Below, piece by piece: positions 1-8,800 of a stretch of 27,192 nt of DNA. The DNA is from a virus, in the IMG/VR virus record IMGVR_UViG_3300030085_001083, positions 8,282-35,473 of that record; one strand, 5' to 3'. Each line of letters begins with the position of its first letter. Position 1 is the stretch's first letter. The translations under genes were made by a program, and so were the position numbers. Below the pieces are notes generated by a model, which saw nothing but the letters and a program-made list of their open reading frames with translations, searched no databases and had not been told where the DNA came from.

Positions 1-74
1 TGCTGTTCACAACAATGAAAATCAAGCCACAGAATGTCAAAGTAATTAGTGAAGATACGATTTACCACTGCTGA
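1..74 (+). CDS. C-terminal end of an upstream gene (partial)
   Basis: A reading frame enters from the left edge (first full codon at position 3) and stops at TGA 72-74. It ends with KVISEDTIYHC. Only about 23 residues are visible, too few to assign a family. The stop overlaps the GAGGAGAT ribosome-binding site of the next gene (73-80), so it is probably cotranscribed with it. From the position before tail-chaperone-like genes it could be a tail tube or head-tail protein, but that is guesswork from gene order. A short independent peptide from the ATG at 15 is also possible. Confidence 0.45.
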   Translation, partial: LFTTMKIKPQNVKVISEDTIYHC

Positions 75-83
75 GGAGATAAT

Positions 84-305
84 ATGCCAATGAGAATAAT
101 AAGGTCTCTAAACGCTGTCAAGCAGGCTATATTTGTCGAAGATGCAGAAGAAGAAGAGGAAGAGGGTGGAGAATACCTCTTCGACCCAGAAGCAGGGCGA
201 GCCAGTGATGACCCATTCGCTCACCTGAAACTGGAGGATAGTCCCTCGGAAGAGGCACTATCCGATGAGGAAGTGAGTAAGTATGTCACAGGAGAACAAG
301 AGTAA
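84..305 (+). CDS. Small acidic protein, unknown function
   Basis: The product is 73 aa. Its start is fixed by a strong Shine-Dalgarno sequence GAGGAGAT (73-80) just before ATG 84. The N-terminus is basic and hydrophobic (MPMRIIRSLNAVKQAIF); the rest is strongly acidic, with a run of six glutamates near residues 22-27 and many further Asp/Glu up to the end. There is no transmembrane segment or cysteine motif. Its 3' end overlaps the next gene by 23 nt, so the two are translated as a coupled pair. Small acidic proteins are common just before tail assembly chaperones in tailed-virus modules, so a role in tail assembly is plausible, but I do not recognise a family. Confidence 0.7.
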   Translation: MPMRIIRSLNAVKQAIFVEDAEEEEEEGGEYLFDPEAGRASDDPFAHLKLEDSPSEEALSDEEVSKYVTGEQE

Positions 306-618
306 GATAACGATAGACGGCAAACCAATAGAAGTTAGTAAGCGGCGACTGACCTTTTACCATATACAGAAAGTAGCCCCGCTGATGACTCACGGTAGCC
401 TAGACTTTTCGGACTACTGGCGACATGCATTTAGCCACTGGCTTAGTTATACAAATCCTGATGGGAAATCTATAGAAATTGACATAGAAAGCCTATCTCC
501 AGAAGATGGTAAGAAACTTACCAGCCTTTTACCAGACCCTAGTCAGGTTATGGAATGGTTAGTTTTTCGGCCAGCGAAGTCGGACAAATCAAGTACTTCA
601 TCAACGGGAGACCTGTGA
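283..618 (+). CDS. Putative tail assembly chaperone (G-like)
   Basis: The product is 111 aa, from ATG 283; an in-frame TGA at 274-276 excludes any earlier start. It is a compact soluble protein beginning KITIDGKPIEVSKRRLTF, with a helical middle (YHIQKVAPL, DYWRHAFSHWLSY), a PDPSQVMEWLVFRP segment near residues 84-97 and a Ser/Thr/Lys-rich tail. No catalytic motif is visible. Size, fold impression and position (small protein, then an overlapping partner in the -1 frame, then a coiled-coil protein at the tape measure site) match the lambda gpG/gpGT-type chaperone arrangement that guides tape measure and tail tube assembly. The assignment rests on gene order more than on sequence identity. The ribosome site is weak (GAGG 267-270, 12 nt away), so translation may depend on coupling to the previous gene. 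Confidence 0.6.
   Translation: MSQENKSKITIDGKPIEVSKRRLTFYHIQKVAPLMTHGSLDFSDYWRHAFSHWLSYTNPDGKSIEIDIESLSPEDGKKLTSLLPDPSQVMEWLVFRPAKSDKSSTSSTGDL
606..610 (+). promoter_or_regulatory. Shine-Dalgarno that selects GTG 615
   Basis: GGGAG lies 4 nt before GTG 615, and that GTG overlaps the TGA stop of the preceding gene (616-618). No comparable site precedes the earlier in-frame ATG 555, so GTG 615 is the preferred start. The spacing is slightly short. Confidence 0.55.
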
Positions 619-830
619 GTGACCGGCTTCGCTATCAGAAACAAGCAATGGAATATTTACTAATGACACACTACAATATGACACTCAAGGATGTGAGAGA
701 AATGAATATCAATGACGCTAAGCAACTTCTTTACTGGGCTCAGGCTATGCAAGGTGAAGAACAGGCTGCTGAGAACGCAGTTTATTTGGGCTATGACATA
801 TTGGCTAGACTGGAGGAAGACGAGTGGTAG
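615..830 (+). CDS. Putative second tail assembly chaperone (T-like)
   Basis: The product is 71 aa from GTG 615, chosen because GGGAG stands at 606-610 and because the start overlaps the previous stop in the usual coupled form. The frame is open back to 543 and an ATG at 555 would give 91 aa, but that start lacks a ribosome site. The protein looks all-helical (KQAMEYLLMTHYNMTLKDVREM, then NINDAKQLLYWAQAM) and ends in an acidic EEDEW tail. It sits in the -1 frame relative to the previous gene and overlaps it, which is the geometry of the gpG/gpGT frameshift pair. Here separate coupled translation seems more likely, since I see no canonical slippery heptamer. A helical companion chaperone is the best guess; the family is not proven. 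Confidence 0.55.
   Translation: MSDRLRYQKQAMEYLLMTHYNMTLKDVREMNINDAKQLLYWAQAMQGEEQAAENAVYLGYDILARLEEDEW
812..817 (+). promoter_or_regulatory. Shine-Dalgarno that selects GTG 824
   Basis: GGAGGA lies 6 nt before GTG 824, inside the end of the preceding gene. It is the strongest site in this small-gene cluster and supports a GTG start for the 136-aa protein. Confidence 0.7.
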
Positions 831-1234
831 ACGAGAATATAGACCCAAGGACCGTAGAGTCCATGAAGAAGTTTAGCGATTACAGCAAAACGGCTAAGGA
901 AAACATGCAGGCTTTGCAGCAACAAATGGATAAGTTCACCAAATCGATGGCTATGACTAAATCGAATACAGTTGACCTTACTAAATCTCTCAAAGACATG
1001 AGTAACACTCAGCCTATGCAGCAGGTTGTTAACGATACGGCCATACCTACTGGAGGCGCAACTGCTTCTCAACAGAACAATGTTACTGTCAATCTCAAAA
1101 TAGATGTTAGTGGAGTTACTGACAAGACTGACAAACGAGCCTTGGCCAAAGAAATCAGTGCCATGGTTAGTAAGGAACTCAAGTCTAAGATTGGTGGCTC
1201 TTTGACACAAAGTGGTTTCAACAGGAGTGGCTAA
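824..1234 (+). CDS. Coiled-coil protein at the tape-measure position
   Basis: The product is 136 aa from GTG 824 with GGAGGA at 812-817, overlapping the previous gene by 7 nt. Residues about 10-60 form a helical, probably coiled-coil stretch (TVESMKKFSDYSKTAKENMQ and following heptads). Residues about 75-95 are a low-complexity linker rich in Gln/Asn/Thr. The end holds a beta strand plus helix (NNVTVNLKIDVSGVTDKTDK, then ALAKEISAMVSKELKSKI) and the tail GGSLTQSGFNRSG, which resembles the C-terminal end I associate with tape measure proteins. Real tape measures are usually several hundred residues or more, so this is either a very short tape measure, only a C-terminal remnant of one, or a different tail-completion protein. 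No transmembrane segment is visible. Confidence 0.55.
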   Translation: MVDENIDPRTVESMKKFSDYSKTAKENMQALQQQMDKFTKSMAMTKSNTVDLTKSLKDMSNTQPMQQVVNDTAIPTGGATASQQNNVTVNLKIDVSGVTDKTDKRALAKEISAMVSKELKSKIGGSLTQSGFNRSG

Positions 1235-1244
1235 CTGTGGAGCC

Positions 1245-1250
1245 GGGAGA
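1245..1250 (+). promoter_or_regulatory. Shine-Dalgarno that selects ATG 1255
   Basis: GGGAGA lies 4 nt before ATG 1255. The alternative in-frame GTG 1237 has no site of its own. Starting at ATG 1255 also makes the N-terminus (MPIRLVQENG) line up with the paralogue at 3802 (MAIPIRLLLANG). Confidence 0.65.
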
Positions 1251-1254
1251 AAGA

Positions 1255-3792
1255 ATGCCTATTCGCCTTGTTCAAGAGAACGGTGAAACTATCTCTCTCG
1301 ACGCTACTAGCGTAGACATTGTTGTTGAAAGACAAGCCAGTAACTTTGGAATACCATTCTTTGATGCTAAGAAGATGGGTATAGATTTGAATCAAGCCTC
1401 TGTAGCAGTCGAAATACAAGGAGTGTTTGCAGACGAAACAGGTCAGGAAGTTACTAGTCAGTCACAAGCAATCATAGATTTCTATCAACCTCAGCAACTT
1501 ATCAGTGAAAAAGCAAATGCAGGGAAAGGTGGAGGTACATCTGGTAGAGAGCAAAGTTTGTACAATAAGAAAAAGGCAGTCGGTGAACAAACCGGCATAG
1601 GTGTCAAAGAATCAGGAAAAGGGTTAGGAAAAGGTGGAGGAGTAGGTAGGCCCGGAGCACCTTTGTTTCACCCTGCTCTTGGTAATAGTGTACTTGATGA
1701 TTGGCAACTAAAGTACATGGATTTCCCTGTGGCTTATTGGGTAGAGCAGAATACTGTTTTAGATAACCCTGTGAAGACTGGTTTACAGTTATGGTTGAAA
1801 GGAGAAAACTATAATCGCCCTACTGGGTGGACAGACTCTAGTGGATTTAATAGGAATGCCACACAGTCTACTATCGGAAATAGACCGTTTCTTCGAGAAA
1901 ACGGTGTAAATGGTAACGCAGGTGTTTTTTTTACTGGTAATAAATTTCTGGAAATACCATTCGCTACTGACTTAAACTCTAGTAAATTCACCATATTTGT
2001 AGTAGCAAGGGCTACGGGTACGGGAGATAAACCAATTCTCGACTCTGCTACAGATGGCTATGGTTTATCTTTGAATGCACAAGCCTCATCTCTTAATTCG
2101 CAACTTATTGCTCATTGGGTCGATACAGGTGGTGCTGATAGTAAAGCATCTCCTACTGGTGTTAATGGAATTAGGTTAAATAGATACGAGGCTTCTGTAT
2201 TTACATACACTATGGAGGACACTGGTTCCAATGGTACATCTGACACAGTAAATCTATACTCCAATGGAAGAAATGTGGCTACAGAAACCTCTGGTGTAGA
2301 TTATACAGGGGCTTCAAGTGGTGTTTTAAGAATTGGCTATGACGGTAGTAATTATTTCAATGGTGATATCTATGAAGTGTTGATTTATAGTTATACTTTA
2401 TCTGATGAGGATAGGCAGAATGTAGAGGGTTATCTTGCCAGAAAATACGGTCTTAGTTTAGCATTTGGTCATAAGTATGCAGGTACGGGTCGTTATTCAA
2501 ATCAAATAGAGCATGTAAGAGTTGCTTTTGATAAACAGATAAAAGGCTCAAAAGCAGAGCCCTATGGGTTTTTAAATCAAAGAAGAATTATCTATGATAT
2601 CACTAACGCTTCTAATAAAATAAGAATAAATGGTACTCCTAGTGGTAACACTATAAATGTAGATGGAGGCGACCCTCGTGCATGGTTTGAACCGGGCCGA
2701 AGGCATAGAATTATATTTTCTCAGGTTGATTTTGATTATAGTCCACTTGTAAGAAAAACAAGCGGAGGTGAAGACTACTACGCAGAAGTAGTATCTACAA
2801 CTGCTAATTCTATCACAGTAGTATTTAGTAAAACAGGAGGGACACATGCTAACAACGATTACATCTATATTGAACCAGTTGATTATGGTTCTGCTAATGT
2901 AGTTAGTACTGATGTAGCCCCTGTTATTATTTTACCAATAGCCAACGCAGATACTCATATAAAAGGTAATATTTCAGAAGAGGCTGTTGGACCTACCCAT
3001 CCCAACTTTGCTGATACTAGTGCGAGAGATACTACTCATGGTTCCGACATTACGAGGACAGACGAATACATAGCATTTCTAATGTCCAAAGCGCTTACAT
3101 CTACTTACATGCAGTTAGGTAGGGATATTGACGCATCTAGTACTACCCCTACTATGAGTAATGTTTACTCAGTAGCCTTATCTGAATCATATAACGGGCA
3201 CAACGCTAGGTTAACTATTACACAAAAGTATGCAACTTCACTCGGTCAAAAAAATAAGATTATCACTAATCTAGGAGCAGGTCAAATACCAGTCATACAA
3301 GATTTCTCTGGCGGCAAAGCCGGTAAGAAAGTTAAGAGTGGTGGAGATAAAGCACAGGACTTACTGGGTATCTTAGCCAACAGTAACAACTTCCTAAACA
3401 TACAAAACAGTAGGTCTGATAAGATAAATGCATTATTAGAAATGACTACTGGCTTTGTTCAACAAACTGTATACAACACCCCAGATTCACAGGGCGACTT
3501 TATCAGAGGGTTACAGATACCATACAATTCCTTAGCAACGAAGGGTAAAGATACTCTCGATACAGAAGTAGCACAAAGAAACTTTTTCGTTACTACGACT
3601 AACGCTCGTACAACAGATAAGATATCTACTGCCAACACTAAACACGCTAGTCGTCAATTTTCACACACTGCTGAGGGCCATGAGAAAAATGGCATCAGTG
3701 GTTTAGTTGCAGATTTTAATATGCACAGGGATGCTGAGATGAAAGCATACGAGTTTAGCCTAGTCTTCATGGCGGCTGATATAATACTATGA
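1255..3792 (+). CDS. Baseplate/tail structural protein with LamG-like domain
   Basis: The product is 845 aa from ATG 1255 (851 aa from GTG 1237). Residues 1-85 are a domain shared with the next gene (MPIRLVQENG, ATSVDIVVERQASNFGIPFF, GIDLNQASVAVEIQGVFADE). Residues about 88-135 are a Gly/Lys-rich linker. Residues about 176-402 are a concanavalin A/LamG-like jelly roll, from GLQLWLKGENYN through GVFFTGNKFLEIPF to GDIYEVLIYSYTLSDEDRQN and GYLARKYGL, the classical ending of such domains in secreted and viral proteins. Further beta-rich modules follow. The C-terminal region (GGDKAQDLLGILANSNN, RGLQIPYNSLA, RNFFVTT, AYEFSLVFMAADIIL) again matches the next gene. LamG folds bind glycans or proteins, so a surface or host-contact role in the tail tip is likely. 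No signal peptide or membrane segment is visible. Confidence 0.7.
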   Translation: MPIRLVQENGETISLDATSVDIVVERQASNFGIPFFDAKKMGIDLNQASVAVEIQGVFADETGQEVTSQSQAIIDFYQPQQLISEKANAGKGGGTSGREQSLYNKKKAVGEQTGIGVKESGKGLGKGGGVGRPGAPLFHPALGNSVLDDWQLKYMDFPVAYWVEQNTVLDNPVKTGLQLWLKGENYNRPTGWTDSSGFNRNATQSTIGNRPFLRENGVNGNAGVFFTGNKFLEIPFATDLNSSKFTIFVVARATGTGDKPILDSATDGYGLSLNAQASSLNSQLIAHWVDTGGADSKASPTGVNGIRLNRYEASVFTYTMEDTGSNGTSDTVNLYSNGRNVATETSGVDYTGASSGVLRIGYDGSNYFNGDIYEVLIYSYTLSDEDRQNVEGYLARKYGLSLAFGHKYAGTGRYSNQIEHVRVAFDKQIKGSKAEPYGFLNQRRIIYDITNASNKIRINGTPSGNTINVDGGDPRAWFEPGRRHRIIFSQVDFDYSPLVRKTSGGEDYYAEVVSTTANSITVVFSKTGGTHANNDYIYIEPVDYGSANVVSTDVAPVIILPIANADTHIKGNISEEAVGPTHPNFADTSARDTTHGSDITRTDEYIAFLMSKALTSTYMQLGRDIDASSTTPTMSNVYSVALSESYNGHNARLTITQKYATSLGQKNKIITNLGAGQIPVIQDFSGGKAGKKVKSGGDKAQDLLGILANSNNFLNIQNSRSDKINALLEMTTGFVQQTVYNTPDSQGDFIRGLQIPYNSLATKGKDTLDTEVAQRNFFVTTTNARTTDKISTANTKHASRQFSHTAEGHEKNGISGLVADFNMHRDAEMKAYEFSLVFMAADIIL

Positions 3793-3798
3793 GGTGAT
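3791..3798 (+). promoter_or_regulatory. Strong archaeal-type Shine-Dalgarno for ATG 3802
   Basis: GAGGTGAT lies 3 nt before ATG 3802 (5 nt from the GAGGTG core to the start). It is a near-perfect complement to the conserved 3' end of 16S rRNA. It begins within the TGA stop of the preceding gene. Confidence 0.7.
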
Positions 3799-3801
3799 AA
3801 G

Positions 3802-5826
3802 ATGGCTATTCCAATAAGACTACTTCTTGCCAACGGTAACAATGAGATTGACTTGGTGGCTCAAAGCATAGACATGTCAGTTAACAGAAATATCAGCGCT
3901 TTCCCTACGCCTAATAATGCTTTACAGAGATTTGCTGTAGACACCAACACTCCTTCTATCAAGATTGACATTAATGGTATATTCACAGACGATGAAGGAC
4001 TCAATGTAGATTCTGGTAGTGCTGTCACTCTTGATTCAGAACCTATGAGAACTGCGATAAATTTCGGAGCGTTACTACCCACTAAGCGTAATGACTTTAC
4101 ATATGCAAGGTATGTTAGCGGCTCAGGGGCAGGGGATATTTTAGTCACTACCTGTAATGTATCAGGTGTTAATTCTGATGACTTTTATTCAGAGTTTTCT
4201 TTTTTCAAAAACCAAACTAATACTTTGAGTTTAGTAGGAGCAGTAGGGACAATATACGAAGAGGCTTCCGAAGATACAGAAGAAATAAATGTAAAGCCAT
4301 TTACTAATTTTAAATCAACAGGTAATTTTTCTGGAGTTAACCAAATAACCGTCTCCTATGTTCCAACTGTTTTAACCAACACAGCAGAAAATTTAATAGA
4401 GGTAGGTGAAAGATTAGTAAAAGAAGATGGCTCTTTACTAGGTATTGTAAGTTCTATTTCTGGCAACACTATTAATTTTGTAAGTAATATAGCAACAGGC
4501 CTATCTACCAATGACCGAATACATATTTCACTAAGAGTATTTAATCATATAGGGGAAGAAATAGGATTCGCTGATTATTTAATTGACGACCCAGCAGTAG
4601 ATGATGGTGATACTGCAAAGTATACGCTAGGATTAACTGATACAAACTCTGCTCATATCCATGAAGGTCAATTAGTTACTATAAATAGACAGTCACCAAT
4701 TGATGGGAGATTTAGAAATCAAACTATAAAGTTAATACCGAGTTATTGGCTAGAGAACCCTCCTGTTGGGTTGTCTGGACTTACTAGAGATAGTTCTATG
4801 GAAAGTAGACTTAATGCTAATGGTTCTACTAATTCTGGTAGCACAGGCAATATACCTAGGGTAGGTATAAGATTAGACTTTGACTTAAATAAACCGTATA
4901 CTGATTCCCCTTTTGTTTCGAATACAGGGCTAATAACCAGTTCTACTCCTCAGTTTGCTTCTTTTACTGACGCTGCTACTTATGATGTAGTTATTAATTT
5001 ACCAATAGGAGATATAGATACAGCGCCTAATCCAGCACTTGCGATGGCAGAGCAAGTCCAAAAAGCATTGGATGGAACTGTAATAACTAGTAATTTAGTA
5101 GGTAGTACTAAGACTGGATTTAATGCTAGTAATGACAGGACATTAGCATCTGCGTTTACAGTAACTAGAAGTGGCGTAATAGTTACGATTGAGCAAAAGT
5201 ACAAACCCGACATAGACATAATACACCCTAGTTGCTTTAGTCCAGACTTAGTTGATTTGTTTAGTAGAGATTTAGAATTCCACAGTGCTGGCAGTACTCC
5301 AACACAATCAAAGAAATCAGCAGGAGATAAAGCGCAGGATTTGATTGGGTTAGTCTCTAATGCTAACAGGAATACTGACTTACTAAGAGGTATACAGATA
5401 CCTTACGATAGTTTAGTCAACAGTTCTGGATTGACAGGGGTAGCAAGAAATTTCTTTATCACCTTTGGAGAAGTTCCTACTAGCGACAAAAAATCAGAAA
5501 GTAATTCAATGGCTGCGTCTCAAACTATGACTGACCTTACTCTAGGTATGAGTGATGGAGGTACTGGTGACGAGAGTCCAGATAAGTGGTATGAGAGGAT
5601 TTTGAAGAGTGTTGGTTTAGAAGAAGTCGAGGCTATCTTTGGTTTCTTAGTGGGTGCTGCAAAAGACGCTCTTTGGATAACATTAAGTCAGAACGGTGCA
5701 GATGGAGGAAATAGTGGCGGTATTCGTATAATTCCTGAAAAACTTCATGTGCGTTATGATGCTGGGAACAACTACTATGCGTTTAACCTTGAGTTACTAG
5801 CCTCCGATTATGTGATAGGTGTATGA
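3802..5826 (+). CDS. Baseplate/tail structural protein, paralogue of preceding gene
   Basis: The product is 674 aa from ATG 3802. Residues 1-80 repeat the N-terminal domain of the 1255 gene (IPIRLLLANGNNEIDLVAQS, SIDMSVNRNISAFPTP, SIKIDINGIFTDDEG). Residues about 195-246 hold a small beta module (VGERLVKEDGSLLGIVSSIS, then NDRIHISLR) also found in other proteins here. Residues about 390-480 contain a helix AMAEQVQKAL and a strand SGVIVTIEQKYK. The C-terminal third again matches the paralogue (SAGDKAQDLIGLVSNANRNT, RGIQIPYDSLV, RNFFITFGEV) and ends HVRYDAGNNYYAFNLELLAS followed by DYVIGV. It lacks the LamG insertion. Two homologous proteins in tandem suggest alternating or stacked rings in the tail tip or baseplate. 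The family is not named with confidence. Confidence 0.7.
   Translation: MAIPIRLLLANGNNEIDLVAQSIDMSVNRNISAFPTPNNALQRFAVDTNTPSIKIDINGIFTDDEGLNVDSGSAVTLDSEPMRTAINFGALLPTKRNDFTYARYVSGSGAGDILVTTCNVSGVNSDDFYSEFSFFKNQTNTLSLVGAVGTIYEEASEDTEEINVKPFTNFKSTGNFSGVNQITVSYVPTVLTNTAENLIEVGERLVKEDGSLLGIVSSISGNTINFVSNIATGLSTNDRIHISLRVFNHIGEEIGFADYLIDDPAVDDGDTAKYTLGLTDTNSAHIHEGQLVTINRQSPIDGRFRNQTIKLIPSYWLENPPVGLSGLTRDSSMESRLNANGSTNSGSTGNIPRVGIRLDFDLNKPYTDSPFVSNTGLITSSTPQFASFTDAATYDVVINLPIGDIDTAPNPALAMAEQVQKALDGTVITSNLVGSTKTGFNASNDRTLASAFTVTRSGVIVTIEQKYKPDIDIIHPSCFSPDLVDLFSRDLEFHSAGSTPTQSKKSAGDKAQDLIGLVSNANRNTDLLRGIQIPYDSLVNSSGLTGVARNFFITFGEVPTSDKKSESNSMAASQTMTDLTLGMSDGGTGDESPDKWYERILKSVGLEEVEAIFGFLVGAAKDALWITLSQNGADGGNSGGIRIIPEKLHVRYDAGNNYYAFNLELLASDYVIGV
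5817..5821 (+). promoter_or_regulatory. Shine-Dalgarno that selects ATG 5828
   Basis: AGGTG lies 6 nt before ATG 5828. The earlier in-frame GTG at 5819 is inside this site itself and has nothing suitable upstream, so ATG 5828 is preferred for the giant gene. Confidence 0.6.
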
Positions 5827-5827
5827 T

Positions 5828-8800
5828 ATGAGTTTACTAATTAATGCTGGATACGGTTTGAAATTCAACGGTATCAGCGATAGCGTTCTCGTACCTACCA
5901 ACAACACTAGTCTACACGGTAAGCCTAGTGGAGAAAGAAAAAGGTTACCTGCAACAATGAACTCATTTACACTAGAGACATGGTTCATCCCAGATTCTGG
6001 AGGAACTATATTTGAACAAGACAATATGATGAGATTGAGTGTAGGCTCACCTAGTAGCCCTGCACCTGCTTCTTTTGAGGTTAGGTTACAAAACAAAAAC
6101 ACTGGTAGAGATTCTGTTTACACATTGACAAGTGCAAAGCCTGTCAACAAGGCTAACGGAACATTAGCCTATTGGGATGGCATACTCTTCCCATCAGTCA
6201 ATTCAGTCATAACTGGTTCTAACCTAGGGTCTAGCGTAGACTCTAACGATGTCAGTGCATTTACTGATGGTACTAGGGAGTTGCTAAATGTTACTGTTAC
6301 ATTCGACAGGAGAATACTAAGCATGCATGTCAACGGTGATTTGTTAGTAGAGCAGGTCTTAGAAGAAGAGCATCAGTTAGTTCCACAACAAAGCCAGATG
6401 TTCCTAGGAGGTAGAGGTGGAGATTTCAGAGGAACGCTTGAAACTATACATCTGTCAGCAGGTGCTCTGCCATCCGGTAGAAGTGACTTCGCTCCAATAA
6501 AAAGCGACAGTACTCTTGGACTTTGGCGATTTGAAGAACCAATCAATCCTATTGCTATGAGAGTTACTACACCTGCTTTGACAGCAAGTACTAGTGCATC
6601 TACAATCTCTATAGGTACTACAGCAGCCGCAGCGTTGATTGAAGAGTTAACTGGACAAACTGATAAAACCTTTGTCAACTTCGCTTCTTCAACGGGTGTC
6701 TATAACCAAGGTCAGTACAAATTTAAGAAATATGCAGCGACCTCTACCAGTGACATATCTATTCCGAAGGTACCTTACAACCTATTGATAAATCCTTTAG
6801 GTTATGATTCAAAAACGGGTAAGCCTACTAACAAAGCCCCTGAAAGAGTTAGATTATTTACTATAAATAGTAGCACTGGTGCCATAGTAGTAGAATCAAT
6901 TCACCTTGATTTTGCTGCGTCTAGTAGTGGTCGAAGAGGATTACTAATGGCTCACGACGCTGGTGAATTCGTAGTTATTACAGGTGACTGTCTTGTAGAC
7001 AGTGGTAATGGTAATGTATTTCAGCCACAAGGTAGCGGCACCCAGTTTTCACAAAGGCAAGGTCAGGTCATTATAGATGAAAGTGATTTTGAAAATCACG
7101 GCTTAATGTTTTCAATGAGTATGGCTATTGACTCTCACGAATACAACCAGTTTTCAGCAAGTACAACTAACATGGGTGAAGAGTTCTTGATAGGACACAG
7201 TGGTAGGCACATACTCAACCATGTAACCAGTCATCCGTTTATGGGAGCATTACCGCCCACAGAATCGCATATAGTAGAAAAGAAACTAGATGCAGGTAGT
7301 GATGTAGTAACTGCTACATTTATTCCTCAGTTTGGTAACATAAAAGATATTATCCCTGTCAACTCAGTAGTGTCTAGTTTCGACGAACACGGACCAGTTG
7401 CACTAAGTAATGTAGTATCATCTTCAAGAGTATCTACCTTTGTAGAAAATGGTATGGCTGATATAGATGAAAGTCAAAGGGGACTTTTAGCATTAGGTGG
7501 GCCACAATTTGATACAGAACCTTTCTTACTCAAATCTATTTCTTCTACTGATTCAAATACAAATATCAAAGCAGTCATACCTTCTATAGAAAGTAGAATT
7601 GCTACACTAATACTACCGGAATTAGAAACTTATGATTATGCACCGTTTGTACAGATTCACTACAATGCTATAGATAGAACTGGTGAACACTTTAATGTAG
7701 GTGCAACTTCTAGGCTTACTGCTAATATATCAACAGCAACACTAACTCTACAGAGTATCAAGTCTTTTGGTGCAGATAATGCTGTAATCCCTGCCCAAAA
7801 GATAACCATAGATGGACATAAACCATTCAGCAGTGCTACTAATCAAACTGCTAAAATAAGCCATTCTGCTAAGACAATAGTGTTTTCAGCCACTCCTAAC
7901 AATAGTAGTTTCAATTCTGCTGCTGTTACTAATGCTATAGTTAAACTAGCAGACGGCTCTCCTAAGTTGTTAGTAAGTAAAACCTTACCTGATGTAAGTA
8001 CAGTCGTTACTGGCTCTACTCGTATTATTGATTTGATAAGAGATTCTATGGCTATTAGACCACTTGCTTTAGTAGCACCCGGAGGATTAGTTACTTTTGA
8101 TACACCTGATTTGTTCCCGTTTGAAGATGGTCATTTAGAAGGAGAAGACTCTGAGGGTATAGTAGGCGAAGACAAATTAGATTTGACTTTGTGCCCAACT
8201 AATTATTTACCTAGAGTAGGTACAGATACACCTCAAACTACTCCTCAAGCAATAAGTGTAGCGCAATCAGAATTAGCCTCTAGGTCTTCTGTTTTTCATA
8301 AGATTCTAGTAAAGACTAATTTAGTTAGAACAGATGATTTTTCTGAGGTCGCTGGTGTTAAATTTAGAAAAGCAAGTAACGGTAGTAGAGGAAGAATTGG
8401 TTTGAAAATAAATAACTCCGGTGGTTATTCGGCATCTACTACGGCTGCTATGTCCGTTGATGGAGGTACTGCAAATCAATTAATTGCAGTTGATGACAAT
8501 CTCTACAAAGCCAATGGCAAACTACTAGGTATAGTCACAGCCGTTACCACTAACAGTGTTACTGTAGGGGCAGGTACCGCTGACGCTGTAGTAGACGATG
8601 ATGAATTATTCATAGAACCTCAGTCTGCGGGGAGAGGTAGCGCTAACCAAAGCACAATTGTTCACGAATACTTTGATATCATTGAGCATAAGTCCAGAAA
8701 GAATGTTACTAGTTTAGTAGTACAGCCTTGTGATAGGAACCGTTTTGCTCAGTTATCAAAGGTAGTTACTGACAAAGGTATTGGTAATCATATTACTATA

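Noticed and set aside
561-567. A GTT TTT as a programmed -1 frameshift site
   Set aside because: It does not follow the X XXY YYZ pattern, since the first tRNA would re-pair badly, and a coupled GTG start gives a simpler explanation.
791-1210. Reverse-strand frame of 139 codons over the coiled-coil gene
   Set aside because: The + strand gene has a strong GGAGGA site and sensible composition; the reverse product is Ser/His/Leu-rich shadow sequence.
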